64,000 nt of DNA from Saccharum officinarum (Eukaryota > Streptophyta > Magnoliopsida > Poales > Poaceae): the NCBI GenBank assembly GCA_020631735.1, contig CM036179.1, forward strand, positions 26,403,063 through 26,467,062, written 5' to 3'. The notes under the pieces are model-generated. The model was not told the origin of the DNA and ran no database searches. It worked only from the letters and a program-made list of their open reading frames with translations. Below are positions 33,974-46,589 of this stretch, piece after piece. Within the stretch, counting starts at the first letter, position 1; each line of letters opens with the position of its first letter. A program made the position numbers and the translations under genes.

Positions 33974-36812
33974 TGTCACACCCATTTTAAGGATAAAATG
34001 GAATGCATATTCTTATGTGCGCCCCAGAGATCAATTCACACAAAGCTGACAAATTAAAAGAGAGTATCATCACAATTGTTTATTACATCACGAATATTAT
34101 CATAAAGTCTTTACATAAAACTAGCAGAAAAATATAAAGATAACTCTCGTGGTAGCTCCAACACAAGGAATAGTCAACTGTGTGTCGACAACAAGTCTAG
34201 TACTCATTGCGATAGTCCTCATCCCAATCCTGATCTTGTGCCCAACCTGGTTTATGTTGTAGATAGCAAGAGTGATCACATGTCGTACTCAACAAAATAT
34301 AACATGGGTATATGAGGGCCCAACAAAGGTTTGACACGGTTTAACTACGTGTTTTAGCTTTTAGTTTGTCATTGTTGTAGTATATGAGTAGCATCAAGTT
34401 TGCAGTAAACCACCATAAACATATGATCAATGTAGTATATGTGTAATAAATAGCAAAACACATAATACATTATTATATATTCATCTATTCCATGGCAGGT
34501 CCAAGGACGCTCGTGTCCGTGAGAGCACTACGACTAGTTATACCAGTTATCAAAACTCTGCGAGAGGTGTACACTTTCACTGTGAGTCATGGTTTCCAAA
34601 TGCATGGGGTTAATTACTCCCAAAACACACAAAAATCATATAAAGCCATTTGAAAGTTTGCCTAACAAGTTAGGACCATTAGATTCACTCGGCAAGCAGG
34701 ATATAGGAACCCCTCTTTTCACATGGCTATTCCTTCTCGCTGCTATACACATGGGACTAGAAGCTGTGCCTCCTATACCCGAATCGTCAAGCCATTCTTA
34801 CGCCAATGAAGGTTACCACAACAAGCTAGAAAATTCTTTCAAACAACTAGAGCCAGAGCCATATACCCTTCACGGCTGTACTGTAAGTCCTTGATGTTTG
34901 TTCACAGATGACCTTATGAAGAGAAACTAGAGCAATAAATTATCCCCATGCTCTAGCTCCCTTAAACAATAATTAAAAGAAATCATATTTTTAGTGTTGT
35001 TCATATCTCATCTATTAATCATATTACAAGATCACAAGTTTATATTAGCACTAGCAATGCTACCCAATGCAAATCCCCGTAGGTGACAAGGTATAGGTCA
35101 AAAACTAGGAAATCCTTAATGGCAATCAAGGGAGACACATGCAATATGAATTTATTGTGATTAAAGTGAATAGGACAATAGGAGATCCCATGTTATACTT
35201 GCCTTGATCAAAGTAGTTCTGCTGGTTTGGTTCTTCCAAAGTACTGCTCTTGATCACCGAAGAACTGCTCACCGTCTGGACTCGACAATAAACCCAACAC
35301 ACACATCCACAGGCAATCATGCACAAAGAAAAACAAGATTATAATTAGAAACAGTACACCAACAATAATAAAATTAGATAAAAAGTCTTTTAAACGAATC
35401 TACAACTCGCTAGGATCACACATACGCGAAGATCACGAAAAACGGAGCTAAAACGACAAAGTTATGAATTTACTAAGATTTCCTATAGATAAATAATTAC
35501 TATAGTTCAAAATCAAAATTAAAAGGTTACAAACACAACTGTACAGTACTACTAACATGTAGAGCTCGCAATACGAACCTAACGCAATTTGAATGGTCAA
35601 ATCGGAGTTAAAACGGAGATTTTACGACTAAAACAAGATTAGTGGCAAAACTGTAAATATCAGAAAACTTATTTTTGAAATACCGAGACCAAATACGCTT
35701 TCAAAAGAATAAAACGAGGATGTGGGTTTATATGTTTTGGACTACGGGTTCTAATATAAAGAAGTGTGCGGTTTCTTCAGCAAAAATCCAGGCGAACCGG
35801 TATCTTCTATCTGGACGGTCGATCCGAGATCGGACGGCCTCGATCACTATCTGACTGGACGCCGGAAAGACCGCGGATCCACTCGATCTCGCACGACGAC
35901 GACGGGCAAGGCTAGACCGCCGCTAGGCGGCAGCGCGGAGCAAACGCGGCATGCCATGATCAAAAAATGCCATACCTCACTTCTGGGCATCATTTAAGCA
36001 AAACGAAAAGCATGGGGAGAAAGAAGAAACGAACACCTGGCGAAATCACGATAGGGAGAAATCGGGAGGCGAAGATAGTCCTAATACGATGTGCGCGGCT
36101 CGTTGGATGGCGGCGACTAGGGTTCGCGCTCGCGGTGACCGAGCTCTCGTCGAGCACCACAGCACTGCAAAAAGGACGAGATGGGTGTGGTTGGCTCGGC
36201 ATGCGACTTATATAGCCCGAAGGCGCTCAAAAACAAGGAAAGTCGAGATTGGGAGGCGGATACGATTTGGTGGAACAAGGAAGAAAATCAGAGCCGGCGT
36301 GGGAGGAAGAAGGAAACCCTAACACGTGGGCCATGGTGTTAGCGACGGAGAGGGAAGGAAAACGCGCGCGCTTGCGGGCCAGGTGGCTTGCTGGGGCTAG
36401 CGGCGGCTCGGCCCAGAGCGGAAAGCGGGGAAGAAAGGGAAGTGGGCCGCCGCGTGGGAAGAGGCAGGCGGGGCGCGCGCTTTCGGCCGCGAGCTAGGCT
36501 AGGCCAGGAAGGAGAGGGCACTCGGCTGCGGGCCAAAACTGAAATGAGCATAGAAAATCCTTTTCTTTTTCCTTTTCCAATTTTCCAAAGCATTTTACAA
36601 AAAGATTTTGAATTCCCTTTGAATTTAATTCAAAACCACTCAATACAAATATTCCAATGCAGCAACATGAGTGCACAAACATGTTCCTACCCTTATATTT
36701 TGATTTTAAGTTAATAAAAATTATTATTATTCTAAGTTTGTATGCTTCACAAAAATACATAAAAATCACATTTACCTATTTTAAAATCTTTCCAAAATTT
36801 TAGGGTGTTACA
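33974..36812 (-). repeat. gypsy 5' LTR (2839 bp)
   Basis: TGTCACACCC...GGGTGTTACA ends, partner of 25027-27760. The outer end adjoins the TSD AAGGT. Confidence 0.92.
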
Positions 36813-36817
36813 AAGGT

Positions 36818-37190
36818 AATGTGTCCTATTTTTTTTTTTGAATAAACGGAAATACTTAGAAACCGGGCGTCCGGCTCTCTCTCTCGTATCAGATATAGAC
36901 GCGGACGATCCGACGTGTGCGCTTCGTGCTATCCGCCCCGCTCTGACGCGCTCCCCATTCCCCATCACTTCACTTCGCTGCTCGCGCTTTCTTCCTCGCG
37001 GGCTCCTCCGCTCTCTGCTCGCACGCCGCCACCCCTTCCTCCATCCTTGACCCTGACGCCGCAACGGGGGCGGCTTCTAGCGAGCGAGCCTCCCTCCCTT
37101 CCTCCCTCCCCCCTCCCTCTCCTCCTTTCCTCCATGCCTCCGTGCCCCCCACGACCTCCGTGGCACTGAGAGAGGAAGGGCTGTAGGGTC
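36818..37190. other. GC-rich block, unassigned
   Basis: After a T-run and AAATACTTAGAAACC comes GGGCGTCCGG, similar to the end seen near 3565, then a C-rich stretch with open frames on both strands. It could be a truncated MULE-like end with captured leader sequence; no gene is recognised. Confidence 0.35.
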
Positions 37191-39440
37191 AAGATGACGG
37201 ACTAGAGGGGGTGAATAGTCTTTTTTAAAACTTAATCGTGTCGGCCCAACCGAAACAAATACGGAATTAAACTATATCGGTCTAGCCAAGACTACACCCC
37301 TCTATCTCTAACTTTAGCACCTTACAAAAAGATTCTAAATAAGCAACTGAGGTGCCAAGCTTAGCAAGAGCTCATCTTAAACAATTCTAGAGTAAAGTCA
37401 CACAAACCTATGCACTAGTACTTAGCACACTGGGGAGCTCCTACACAACTAGTAAGCAAAAGCACAAAGCTCCTAGGCTCACTAGAAATGCTCAATAACA
37501 AGGCAACTAATGCCAAATTAGAGAGAGCAAATTACTTAGCTACACAAACTAAGCAATGTGACTAACAAGGTTACACAAACCAAATTAGTCACATAAAGGG
37601 AAACTTCTAGCTATACAAGCAAGAGATATCTAGCTAGCTACACAAGCACAACTAGATACTAGAGCAATAACACAAGAAAGATATATATGAAAGTAAATAC
37701 AAGCTTGTGTTGCACGAAGGCAAACCACCGAGAAGAAGATGAACAATGTTGACACGGTGATTTTTCTCCTGAGGGTTCACTTGGTTATCACCAAGCTAGT
37801 CCCCGTTGTGTCGACCAACACCTCGTGTTCGGTGGCTAATCGGTATCCACAACGAGCCTCCCAAAGGCGCCGCAAGAACCCACCTCAAAGTGTAAGCTCA
37901 ATGACACGCTCTATTAGAGTTGCTCTTCGCGATCCCCACGGGGTGAGCACAATCCCCTCACAAAGCTTCTCCGGAGCCTCACATAATCTTCTTGTGAGCT
38001 TCGACGGAGCCTCAAGCCACCAAGTCATCTAGGAGGTGGCAACCTCCAAGAGTAACAAGCAAGCATCACTAGCTTGCAAACACGATCATCTAGTGCCACT
38101 CGATGTAATCTCACGATGCAATCTCACAATGCAATCCACACTAGAATCGCTCTCTCACTCGATCCGATGAAACACTATCAAGCATGCATGAGTGAGTTAG
38201 AGGGCTCCCTAAGCACTCAAGCATGGACACAAAGTCCCCTTAGGTGCTCAACCACACCAAGGCTATCCAAAGGTCTATTTATAAGCCCATGAAATAGAGC
38301 TATTACCCCTTCACTGTGCAAAATGTGCGAGCATCAGAAGCATTGACACTCGTGCACTAGACACGCCAGGCCACATCCGACGCTCGTCATGCCGCCACGT
38401 GTCACTAGCCGTTCGAAAGCCAATGGTTACTTCACGAATCAACAGATGCGTCTGATGCTCCGTTAGCTTCTGCGTCCGACGATCATCAGACGCAGTTCGG
38501 TAAGCTCCAAAAACCGGTTTCGGCCACCTGACGCGTCCGGCGAGAGGGCAACAGACGCACTCCGCGTCTATCGCTGTTGAGGCCATTGAGACAGCTGACA
38601 TCGACTTCATCAGATGCTGATGTCCAATGTTAGATGCTCAACCACCACCGCGTCCGATGCCGCTTCCTCAGCAGGCCGTCACTTAGGGATAGCCACTAGA
38701 TGCTAAACCCGTGTCTGATGCTCTTCAGGGCCAGTGTCTATTGCTATCGAGACACTGCGTCCGACACACGCTTTTCAGCTCGAAAACATTCCATGACTTC
38801 GCCTCAATTCTTGACTCGGCGTTAAGGAAAATAGTCATTTCATTCTTCAAAAACGTCTAACTTTGGGAGAGAGGGTCCCAAACCCATCTCTACCGCTCAA
38901 ACTCCATTGCCTTCGCAAATGTGCCAACACCAACAAGTGTTCACCACCTTGTGCTCATGTGTTAGCATTTTCACAATTATTTTCTTAAAAGGAGTTAGCC
39001 ACTCAACTTGCCACGCCACTCGATCTAGCAACGATGCAAAGTTAGATCACTCGAGTGGCACTAGATGACTGATATGCGAACAAGTTGCCCCTCTTAATAG
39101 TATAGTCATTTCATTAAACCCAGTCATGCACTTCTCCACACAAACTTTGACCGGTGAAATGAAATGCCCTAGGATTATACCTTTGCCTTGCGCACTCCAT
39201 TCCAACTCCTCAACGTTGATGCAACACATGCACCAACCAATCACCAAATGATATATGATCCACTTTATTATCATCACGTGACCGTATTGTTTTATAGATC
39301 TTGACCTCACTTGCTCTTCACCATTACCTCGATCCATCGGCGCCAAGTCTTGCCCAAGCTTCACCATCATGCGCGCGTTCCTCGCTTCAAAGTCTCTGAC
39401 TTGCTCTTCATGCTTGCAACCGGTCCATCGAGCCAAGCCT
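37191..39440. repeat. noncoding dispersed repeat (LARD-like), truncated at the gap
   Basis: The stretch begins near GATGACGGACTAGAGGGGGT and runs through long sequence without any open frame of coding character, as in large non-coding grass retroelement derivatives. It contains an inverted pair ATCTAGTGCCACTCGA (about 38090 versus reverse near 39050). Between 38330 and 38790 it has a degenerate run of CGTCYGAYG-type motifs. Its class is inferred from style; no LTR pair is visible inside the window. Confidence 0.45.
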
Positions 39441-39540
39441 NNNNNNNNNNNNNNNNNNNNNNNNNNNNNNNNNNNNNNNNNNNNNNNNNNNNNNNNNNNN
39501 NNNNNNNNNNNNNNNNNNNNNNNNNNNNNNNNNNNNNNNN
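39441..39540. other. assembly gap (100 N)
   Basis: Exactly 100 N. Confidence 0.99.
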
Positions 39541-40484
39541 ATCGGCTATTCTCAGCCGTTGGATCTAAAGTGAACGGCTCGGATGGGATCAGAGAGGGAG
39601 CCGACGGCGCTCCGGCCGGGTTTGGTCCCGACGGCGACCTCCCGCGGCGACGCCAATGGCCGAGTAGCCTAACTCGCTCTACGGTGCATGAAATCGCGAA
39701 GCAAAGGTACCGGCAGATAGATAACTTCAACGCGACCTTACCTAGAGCAAAATCGAGGCCGAGAACGAAGCGAGGAAGACGTGCGGCTTGAGATGGCGGA
39801 CGGTGAAGCTCGTGCTCGCGGTGACCTAGCTCCCGAGCACCAAAGCGGCTACAAAAAGACGAGATGAGGGCGGAGAGGTGCGGGGGTCTCGTTTTATAGC
39901 CCGTAGGCGTCGGTATACAAGGAAAGGGGAAGATTTGACGTGGATTCGGATCACCAAATCGAAGAAGGAGGAAGGCGGCGGCGTCTGTTTTTGGAAAGTG
40001 CCGGAGGAAGGAGGTGGAAAGGGAGATGTGTCGCTGACCGGTGGGACCGGCTCGTCAGCGGCTCGGGTGCGGAGGAAGGCCGCGCGCGCGCGAAGTGGGC
40101 CGATGGCCGTGGCTTGGGCTCGGCCCAGAGAGACCAGAGGCGCGCGGGGGGAGGGAAAGGAGAAACGGGCCGCCGCAGCAGGCCGGAGGGATGGGCTGCG
40201 GGAGAGAAAACGGTCCAGGAAGAAAAGAAATTCCTTTCCTTTTTCTTTTTCTAATTTTTCAAAGCCATTTTTCAAAAGATTTTCAAATCCAATTTGAATT
40301 TGACTTAAACCACTCAACACAAAATTTCAAATGCAGCAGCATGAATGCTCAATCATGTTTCTACCCTTATATTTGATTTTAAATTTATAAAAATTATTAT
40401 CATTCTAAGTTTGCATGCTCACAAAAATATACAAAAATCATATTTCTCCTACTTTTCTTCTTTTCAAAATTTTAGGGTGTTACA
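39541..40484 (-). repeat. truncated LTR related to the gypsy LTRs
   Basis: The last ~900 bp follow the same order as the 25027-27760 LTR: GC-rich block with GCTCGCGGTGACC, CCCGTAGGCGTC, GGCCCAGAG, then CAAATCCAATTTGAAT, ACCACTCAACACAAA, TACCCTTATATTTGATTTTA, and the end AAAATTTTAGGGTGTTACA. Divergence is much higher than between the two LTRs of the full element, so it belongs to another copy or subfamily. The left part is lost at the gap. Confidence 0.8.
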
Positions 40485-41828
40485 GGTTGCTATCTATTTC
40501 TGGATTGGATTCATGATTTTACGTTTCTTCATCTCCACTCCTGCCGATTCTACGGTTAGGATTTTAGGCCAGAGTTAGGGAAGAGTGGTTCCCCTCTTAT
40601 TTTAGAATGTTGTGTTCAAAGATTTGATAGATCCATTTTTAGTTTGTCATATTTTCCATTTTTTGGCTCGACTTCTGTCTCTTCTCACGCTCTTCCTGTT
40701 TGACAAATTATCTTTGTAGGCCATGGTCGCGCTCGACTTTTGGACGAATTGTCTTTGCAGGACATGGTCGCGTCGGTCAAGTTCCAGGTGATGTTGCCCC
40801 TGGCCGATTGCCCAGGTGTTCCCCCTTTCCCTGCTGCTTCCTATTGTCATTGGTTTTTATTTCTTTTATTGGTGTTGACGTATTTGTATACTACGTAGCT
40901 GTTGAGTTCCACATGCCCCCATCTGCTGCCCCTGCTTTGGCCAGGCCAATCCCCTGAGGTGCCACCAGTCATCTCCAAGGCACTTGAAGACGTTTTGATG
41001 AGGTCTTTGTTTCTCCATTAACTTCAGCTCTTTCATTGAATGAATAGATAAATGAATGCTGACTAAAATCGTAACTCTTCACAACCACTCTGGACTACAT
41101 GACTGTACTTAGCGTGGAGTCTAGAGAGGACATAAACTAATTATCTGGCAGGCACTATATGCAGTGATACGCTGTGCCTTATGCCTTCTTAATTTATCTA
41201 CCTGCTCACATAGTGTGGTCTCTTTATATATGTTGGTAGCTACATTCTAAAATATCCTCTATTATTAAATATCTTATCCTATTGTTTGCTAATCTTCATT
41301 TTTATTGTTAATATGGACTTCAACTACATTGCGGCAAGCATAGAACTACTCATCACTGAGTTTAGGGAAGACAAAAACAAACAATATTTCCTCATCCCCT
41401 ACCATTCACCATTGATTATTTCACTAAGTGAGCAACTAACCTCCTATCGCAAAGAACATGATTTGCAGCCTTGGTTGATTGATACATTGTGATTGTCATA
41501 TATTGCCTGCCTTTGTTTCCTTTTGCTTTAGTATGTACTCCCGATCCAATTGCAATTTAACAAAGATGCTTATCTAATTTCATTTTTTTTTGCTTAACTG
41601 GGTTCATGAAAAGATGCTGGTATTTTCAGCATTACTTCACTATAATGCGTGCCATTTCTATTTATATGTCACGGTTAGATTGTTCAACGTTCAAATTTCT
41701 AGCATCTGCTCATGGTATCTTTTCCATGGCTTCAAATTTTAGACACAGGACGTGTACTTTAGTAATGACTGGTCTAAGTCACTTTCCTATGAAGTGGATA
41801 TTACTGGATTAATCTATGTGACCACTGA
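40485..41828. other. unassigned sequence between gypsy relic and CACTA element
   Basis: Several 60-85-codon open frames occur (for example 40700-40957 and 41286-41492, plus) but none shows a family motif or splice-supported extension. I see no convincing gene. Confidence 0.4.
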
Positions 41829-43364
41829 CACTACTACAGAAAAACTTAGCCGAGGCGTTTCGTTTTGAGGCTCGGAGGCAGGTGGGCTAGTTGCCCGCCT
41901 CCGTTATTCGGCGGCCAGGCAGCCGGCCAGCAATCACCTCGGTTAATCATTAACGGAGGTGGACAACATAATGCGCCCACCTCGATTAATGTCGATTAAC
42001 CGAGGCGGTCGCTCCAAAACAACCGTCTCCATAAATAGGCCACCCGATTGGAAAGAATTGTAGTGCAAGTTGTAGCACTGGTCCTGCTCCCTGTCAAAAA
42101 CCATCGGCGCCGCCCTTGGTTTTTCTGAAACCACCATCACATGGCGCGATATTATTGGCCACACGCCTGGATGCCACACAATCGGCCACAGGGATCGGAT
42201 CCACACCTCTCATCCCGCCTCGCTCTCTGCGCCGCCCGTTGTGCGCAGCGTCCACGCCGTCCTCCACCGCGCGCAGTTGGATCAGTCGATGCCCTAGATT
42301 GCTGACGTTTAGTCCTTGGATGGCTAGATCAGAGGCCACGTAGAGTCATCTCGACCGTCGATTCGTTTGTGCTTCTTCACTGAGAATGACAGGCGGGCCA
42401 CACGTGACGGCATCTCCAGCCTAATGGAGAAATATCTCCCCTCCCTCTCACGTATGCCCGTACTCCCTCCCGATACCATGCATCTCCCTCTCTCCCTCAG
42501 CGCCCTTCTCTCTCCATCAGCGCCCTCCACCTCTCGCTGGTTCCCACCACCTCCACCTCCATCTGTGGCGCGCCCTCCACCTCCGGCTGCCCCTCCCCTC
42601 TAGAGCTCGACGGTACTGCTCTCCTCTCGAGCACGACGGTGCATGCTCTCCCTCCCGAGCATGATGGTGCCCCTCACCATCACGGCGCGGTCCGACACGT
42701 GGCGGAACGGGGAGGTCGGATCCGGCCGCGTGGTGCGTAGCGGCGCTGTGGCCGCACAGTGTGGGGCGCGTAGTGGCCATGGTGGCGAGGGGTGGTGTGG
42801 TGTGGAGCGCGAGGTGGGGAGTGGTGCAGTGGCCATGGTGGCGTACGGGCCCAGGCGCAGCCTCCCTCTCCTCCGAGCACCGCTCGGCGTCCCTCTCCTC
42901 CGAGCATGGCACAGCGCGGCCTCCCTCTCCTCCGAGCTCCCGGCGTGGATTCGGCCTCCAACCGGCCATCGGTGGCAGATCCGGCCACCGGAGGTGGTGG
43001 GGGGCGCATATTCGGTCACCAGCAGCATGGATCCAGCCACCGGCAGCTGCGGGTGCATGGATCTTGCCACTGGCAGCTGTGGCGGCGTGGATCTAGCCAC
43101 GAGCAGCCGCGGCGCGCGGGACCGAGCTCGGTGGGCTGCCGAGCTCAGTGGGCTTTTTTATTTATTGAAATTATTTATGGAGGTGGGCTACTTAACTCAA
43201 CCACCTCTGTTAATAGCATTAACTGAGATGGTTGCCTTACGCCGCTCGCCTCGGTTAATCGATTAATCGAGGCAGTTGGCCCATTAAGGCCCGATTAACC
43301 GTGACCTTTCGATTCCGGTAGTTAAGCCTTTTTGCCCGCCTAGGCTAAGATTCCGGTAGTAGTG
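41829..43364. mobile_element. non-autonomous CACTA (En/Spm) element, 1536 bp, TSD TGA
   Basis: The left end is CACTACTACAGAAAAACTTA and the right end read inward is CACTACTACCGGAATCTTAG. The 3-bp duplication TGA (41826-41828, 43365-43367) is exact. Subterminal regions carry repeated CCTCGGTTAAT/ATTAACCGAGG motifs in both orientations (about 41938-42008 and 43190-43310), the expected transposase-binding type of repeat. The GC-rich middle (42460-43130) has open frames on both strands but no transposase; units of CTCCGAGC(A/T) near 42870-42940 and CGGCAGCTGCGG-like near 43040-43110 make it internally repetitive. Confidence 0.92.
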
Positions 43365-43367
43365 TGA

Positions 43368-44052
43368 AAATTTACTAAAGTCAACCAACATCACCAAACA
43401 ACCCAATAAGAATGTAGGTGCGATTTCTTGACTTTTACAAATGGTTCTACAATATGTTACTGACCACCTAATCTTACTGGTTGCAAACAAATCTCTTTCA
43501 TTTCTTGACAGGATCAACTCAACAACAGAAGGGAACACTCCTTGGAGAGGCCAAATAAAACAAGAGGTTCTATATTCAGGTACCATTTGTTCATACAATA
43601 GTGCCATCTTCATGAAGTGTTTGGTCACTGTAGTCATGATAGGTTATTTAGCTTATGGGACATTCCAACATAAATTGGTATTTTTTGGCGTAGCTAAAAT
43701 AGGTCCAAAAAAAGCCTACCTGATCATGTTGACCCCATATTATATATAACTACATGTCTTAGCCATCGTTTGACAATTTGTGTGCTAATCTTTTCCTTTT
43801 CCTTGATATGAAACTCACCTACTCAATACAAAAACACATGGTGGTGTCCTACTTTAAGGTCTGCAAATACACACTGCTTCACCTAAATGTTCTTTTTCCC
43901 CTTAAAATATCACATTTTATATTTGAATTGATGGTTATCCTGCCGATACTCTCAATTTCTAATTACTTGCTAATTGTTGATACAAATGTTATATGGTGCC
44001 TTCTTTCATTGTCACTTCCACCTACGAGCCATTGAATTGGTATGTATTACCT
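43368..44052. other. no gene recognised
   Basis: A 102-codon plus-strand frame (43441-43749) is present but shows no motif I can name and has no clear neighbouring exons. Confidence 0.4.
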
Positions 44053-44566
44053 CATCGTGCATGTAACGTGTTTTGTCCATATATGGTTATACCATATTGA
44101 GATGGTCATACATGTTTGTGCATTCCACAGGTATGTGTGTGGCCACTTTTTGTAATAGGTTATCCTGCCGATACTTTTAGTTATAGTAATAGGTATGTGA
44201 GATACCACTTTTTGTTAAAAGTATTAACAAAAGTACACAAAAACCATGTCATAAGCACGTAATGCTAAGTTATAACAACCATTAACAATTATAGAGACAA
44301 AACATGTTACATGCACACTACGAAAATGTGTCACGTGCATGAAAAAGATGCTGCTATCTGTTATGGTGGATTTTGCTCTTGATTGTGCAAGGAGATTGTC
44401 GGAAGGATGCTGCTGGTAGTTGCAGGGAGTGACCAGCCAGTAGAGGTGTTGCAAGCTAAGAAATGACCAATCACAGGATTGCCAGCCATAGCCATTGTTG
44501 CATGAGGTGGCTGGTGCACAGCCTTAGCGCAAGAAGCGTGAGAATGGAGCTTCCAGCTGGGAACCG

Positions 44567-45889
44567 CTAGCCCAAGGTATCGAAAGGGCCATCCACAGCT
44601 GCACCTATGTAGTTGATCCCTGTCGCTTCGAAGGTTTTTTCCTTAGCCACAACAGAAGCAATGCCAGGATGAGGGTGCACACACTCATCATGTGGAAACT
44701 GAGTTCCTGCCCTGTGGCACACATGGTCGCACACTTTGCACTTGTGTGGAACACTCTGCATGTCTAGCTTTGCCTTGCCCTTCTTCTCCATGATTCTGTG
44801 ATGATGAGTAATGTGGCCTCCCAACGCCTGGGGTGTGGGGAAGGACACGTTCTTACACTTAGGGCAACTGTACACCTTGGAAGCCTTTGTTGCTCTCACC
44901 TCCAGCGAGAGTAGATGTGTTGTAGGTGTGGCTGCCACTGCTACATCCATCAAGACCTTTGCCTCCATAGCCGGCATCGCTATAGCTTGCAACACCTTTT
45001 CCATTGTCGACATTGCCATAGCCACGAGAGATTTGCCACAACCATTGCTATACCTAGCAACACCTTTACCATTGCCACCATATCCCTAGTGAGAACCAGA
45101 TTCACCAGAGCCTATGTTCCCCATCACTAGGCGATCAGGTGTAGTTTGAGTGGCCACACACATAGCGGTGGCGAGAGGAGATCTTGTGATGGTCCCCGCT
45201 GCCACAAAAGCAGGAGGTGGTGGGATTGTCAGAGCTGCTATTGATGCAGTAGCAGGAGCTCCTCTAATGTTCAAAGATTCAGTGGGCGCATGAGGTGCAG
45301 GCAGTGTAGGAGTTGCCACGACCACCGCAGGAGCTCCACGAGACCCATGATGGCGATGAGAGGATTTCCGTCGTCATCATCGTCATCGATGACATTCACG
45401 AAATTGTCATCGCCGCTGCGCTCATTCTCTGTGACCTTGTTGCTATCGTGCATGGCGACCACTATGTTGCGAACAGTGACATTAGACTTAGATCCAGAAA
45501 CTTTTACGTCCAAGTTCTCATCAACAGGTGAGACGACTGCGTCGACTACCCCAAGCTACGTCACCATCAGGTCACGTTGGATCTACATGACGAGTGACCT
45601 GTCTAGCTGTTCTCCACCACAGGCATCTCTAGGGCTCCCATTGCGGCTCATTGCATTGGCCCATGTCACCTCTGGCGGCTTCATGGTCCTCAGCTTTGAC
45701 TTCCGCTTCTTCCTTCTCCTCTTCGGTGTGGAAGCATCCTCCTTTGACTTGGAGGAGAGGTGGTCATGTTTGTGCAACCTCATGTGCCCTCTACCCAAAT
45801 GGTGTCATCTCCTGACCAAAGGTCAAGGAGCAATCGGTGCAAGCATAAGGCCGATCGTCCATCACAGCAACAGTGCCAAGACCAACTAA
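44567..45889 (-). pseudogene. C2H2 zinc-finger (ZAT-like) gene relic, array copy 1
   Basis: Reading the minus strand: finger 1 PYACTDCSLTFGQ...GHMRLHKH (about 45870-45775) is interrupted by a TAG and frame change. A basic segment PKRRRKKRK and a Ser/Asp-rich linker with an acidic run (DDDDDDG, ~45385) follow. Finger 2 is intact, YSCPKCKN...TPQALGGHITHH (44873-44795), with the plant-specific QALGGH DNA-contact motif. A third, weaker finger is HKCKVCDHVC...H (~44750-44690). Stops and shifts between the parts make it a pseudogene. The family is that of plant Cys2/His2 repressors of the ZAT type; the target is unknown. Confidence 0.75.
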
Positions 45890-46589
45890 TCAGAGCCTAG
45901 ACATCTCATGTGAGTGCCGCGGCTACAAACCACGCTGCTCGGTAGTTGCCTGGTCCCTACTAGGATAGCCCACCAAAGATCCACACATGTATACAACTAG
46001 CGTAGGTTGGGAACTAATCACATTGCATGTTATATTATATATTAATATAACATAAAGTCTGACTTTTCCTAAACTCTATTATTTGCCAATCTTTCTCAAA
46101 TGCATGTGAGACATTTTCTTATCATGCATGTAATGTGTTTTGTCCCTATGTGGTTATACCATTATGGGATGGTTATACATGTGTGGACATTCCACTTTTA
46201 GTTGTAGTAATAGCTATGTAGAGGTACCACTTCTAGTTAAAAGTATTAACAAAAGTACGCAAAAATCATGTCAGAAGCATGTAATACTAAGTTATAAAAA
46301 CCATTAACAATTATAGGGAGAAAACACGTTACATGCACGGTAAGAAAACGTGTCACGTGCATGAAAAAGATGCTGCTATCTGTTTTGGTGGATTTTGCTC
46401 TCTTGATTGTGCAAGGGGATTGCCAAAAGGATGCTGCTGGTAGTTGCAGGGAGTGACCAGCAAGTGGAGGTGTTGCAAGCTGAGAAATGACCAATCACAG
46501 GATTGCCAGCCATAGCCATTGTTCCTTGAGGTGGCTGGTGCAATAGCGTGGCCTCAGCGCAAGAACCGTGAGGATGGAGCTTGCAGCTA

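Larger units (their letters stand above)
25027..36812 (-). mobile_element. Ty3/gypsy retrotransposon (Tekay/Del-like), 11.8 kb, with TSD
   Basis: TSD AAGGT at 25022-25026 and 36813-36817 is exact. LTRs begin TGTCACACCC and end GGGTGTTACA. The PBS beside the right LTR matches initiator tRNA-Met exactly over 12 nt. The PPT (AAGGGGGTAGAAT on the minus strand) adjoins the left LTR. Order on the minus strand: 5' LTR (right), extra ORF, gag with zinc knuckle, protease, RT, RNase H, integrase, chromodomain-like tail, 3' LTR. Integrase after RT and the chromodomain-like end place it with gypsy chromoviruses; the long LTRs fit Tekay/Del. Multiple stops and frameshifts make it non-autonomous now. Confidence 0.92.

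Noticed and set aside
42466..43266. Large overlapping frames (up to 207 codons) in the CACTA core
   Set aside because: Open on both strands in GC-rich repetitive sequence; no transposase motif.
43441..43749. 102-codon plus-strand frame
   Set aside because: AT-rich sequence where frames of this size occur by chance; no family resemblance I can defend.
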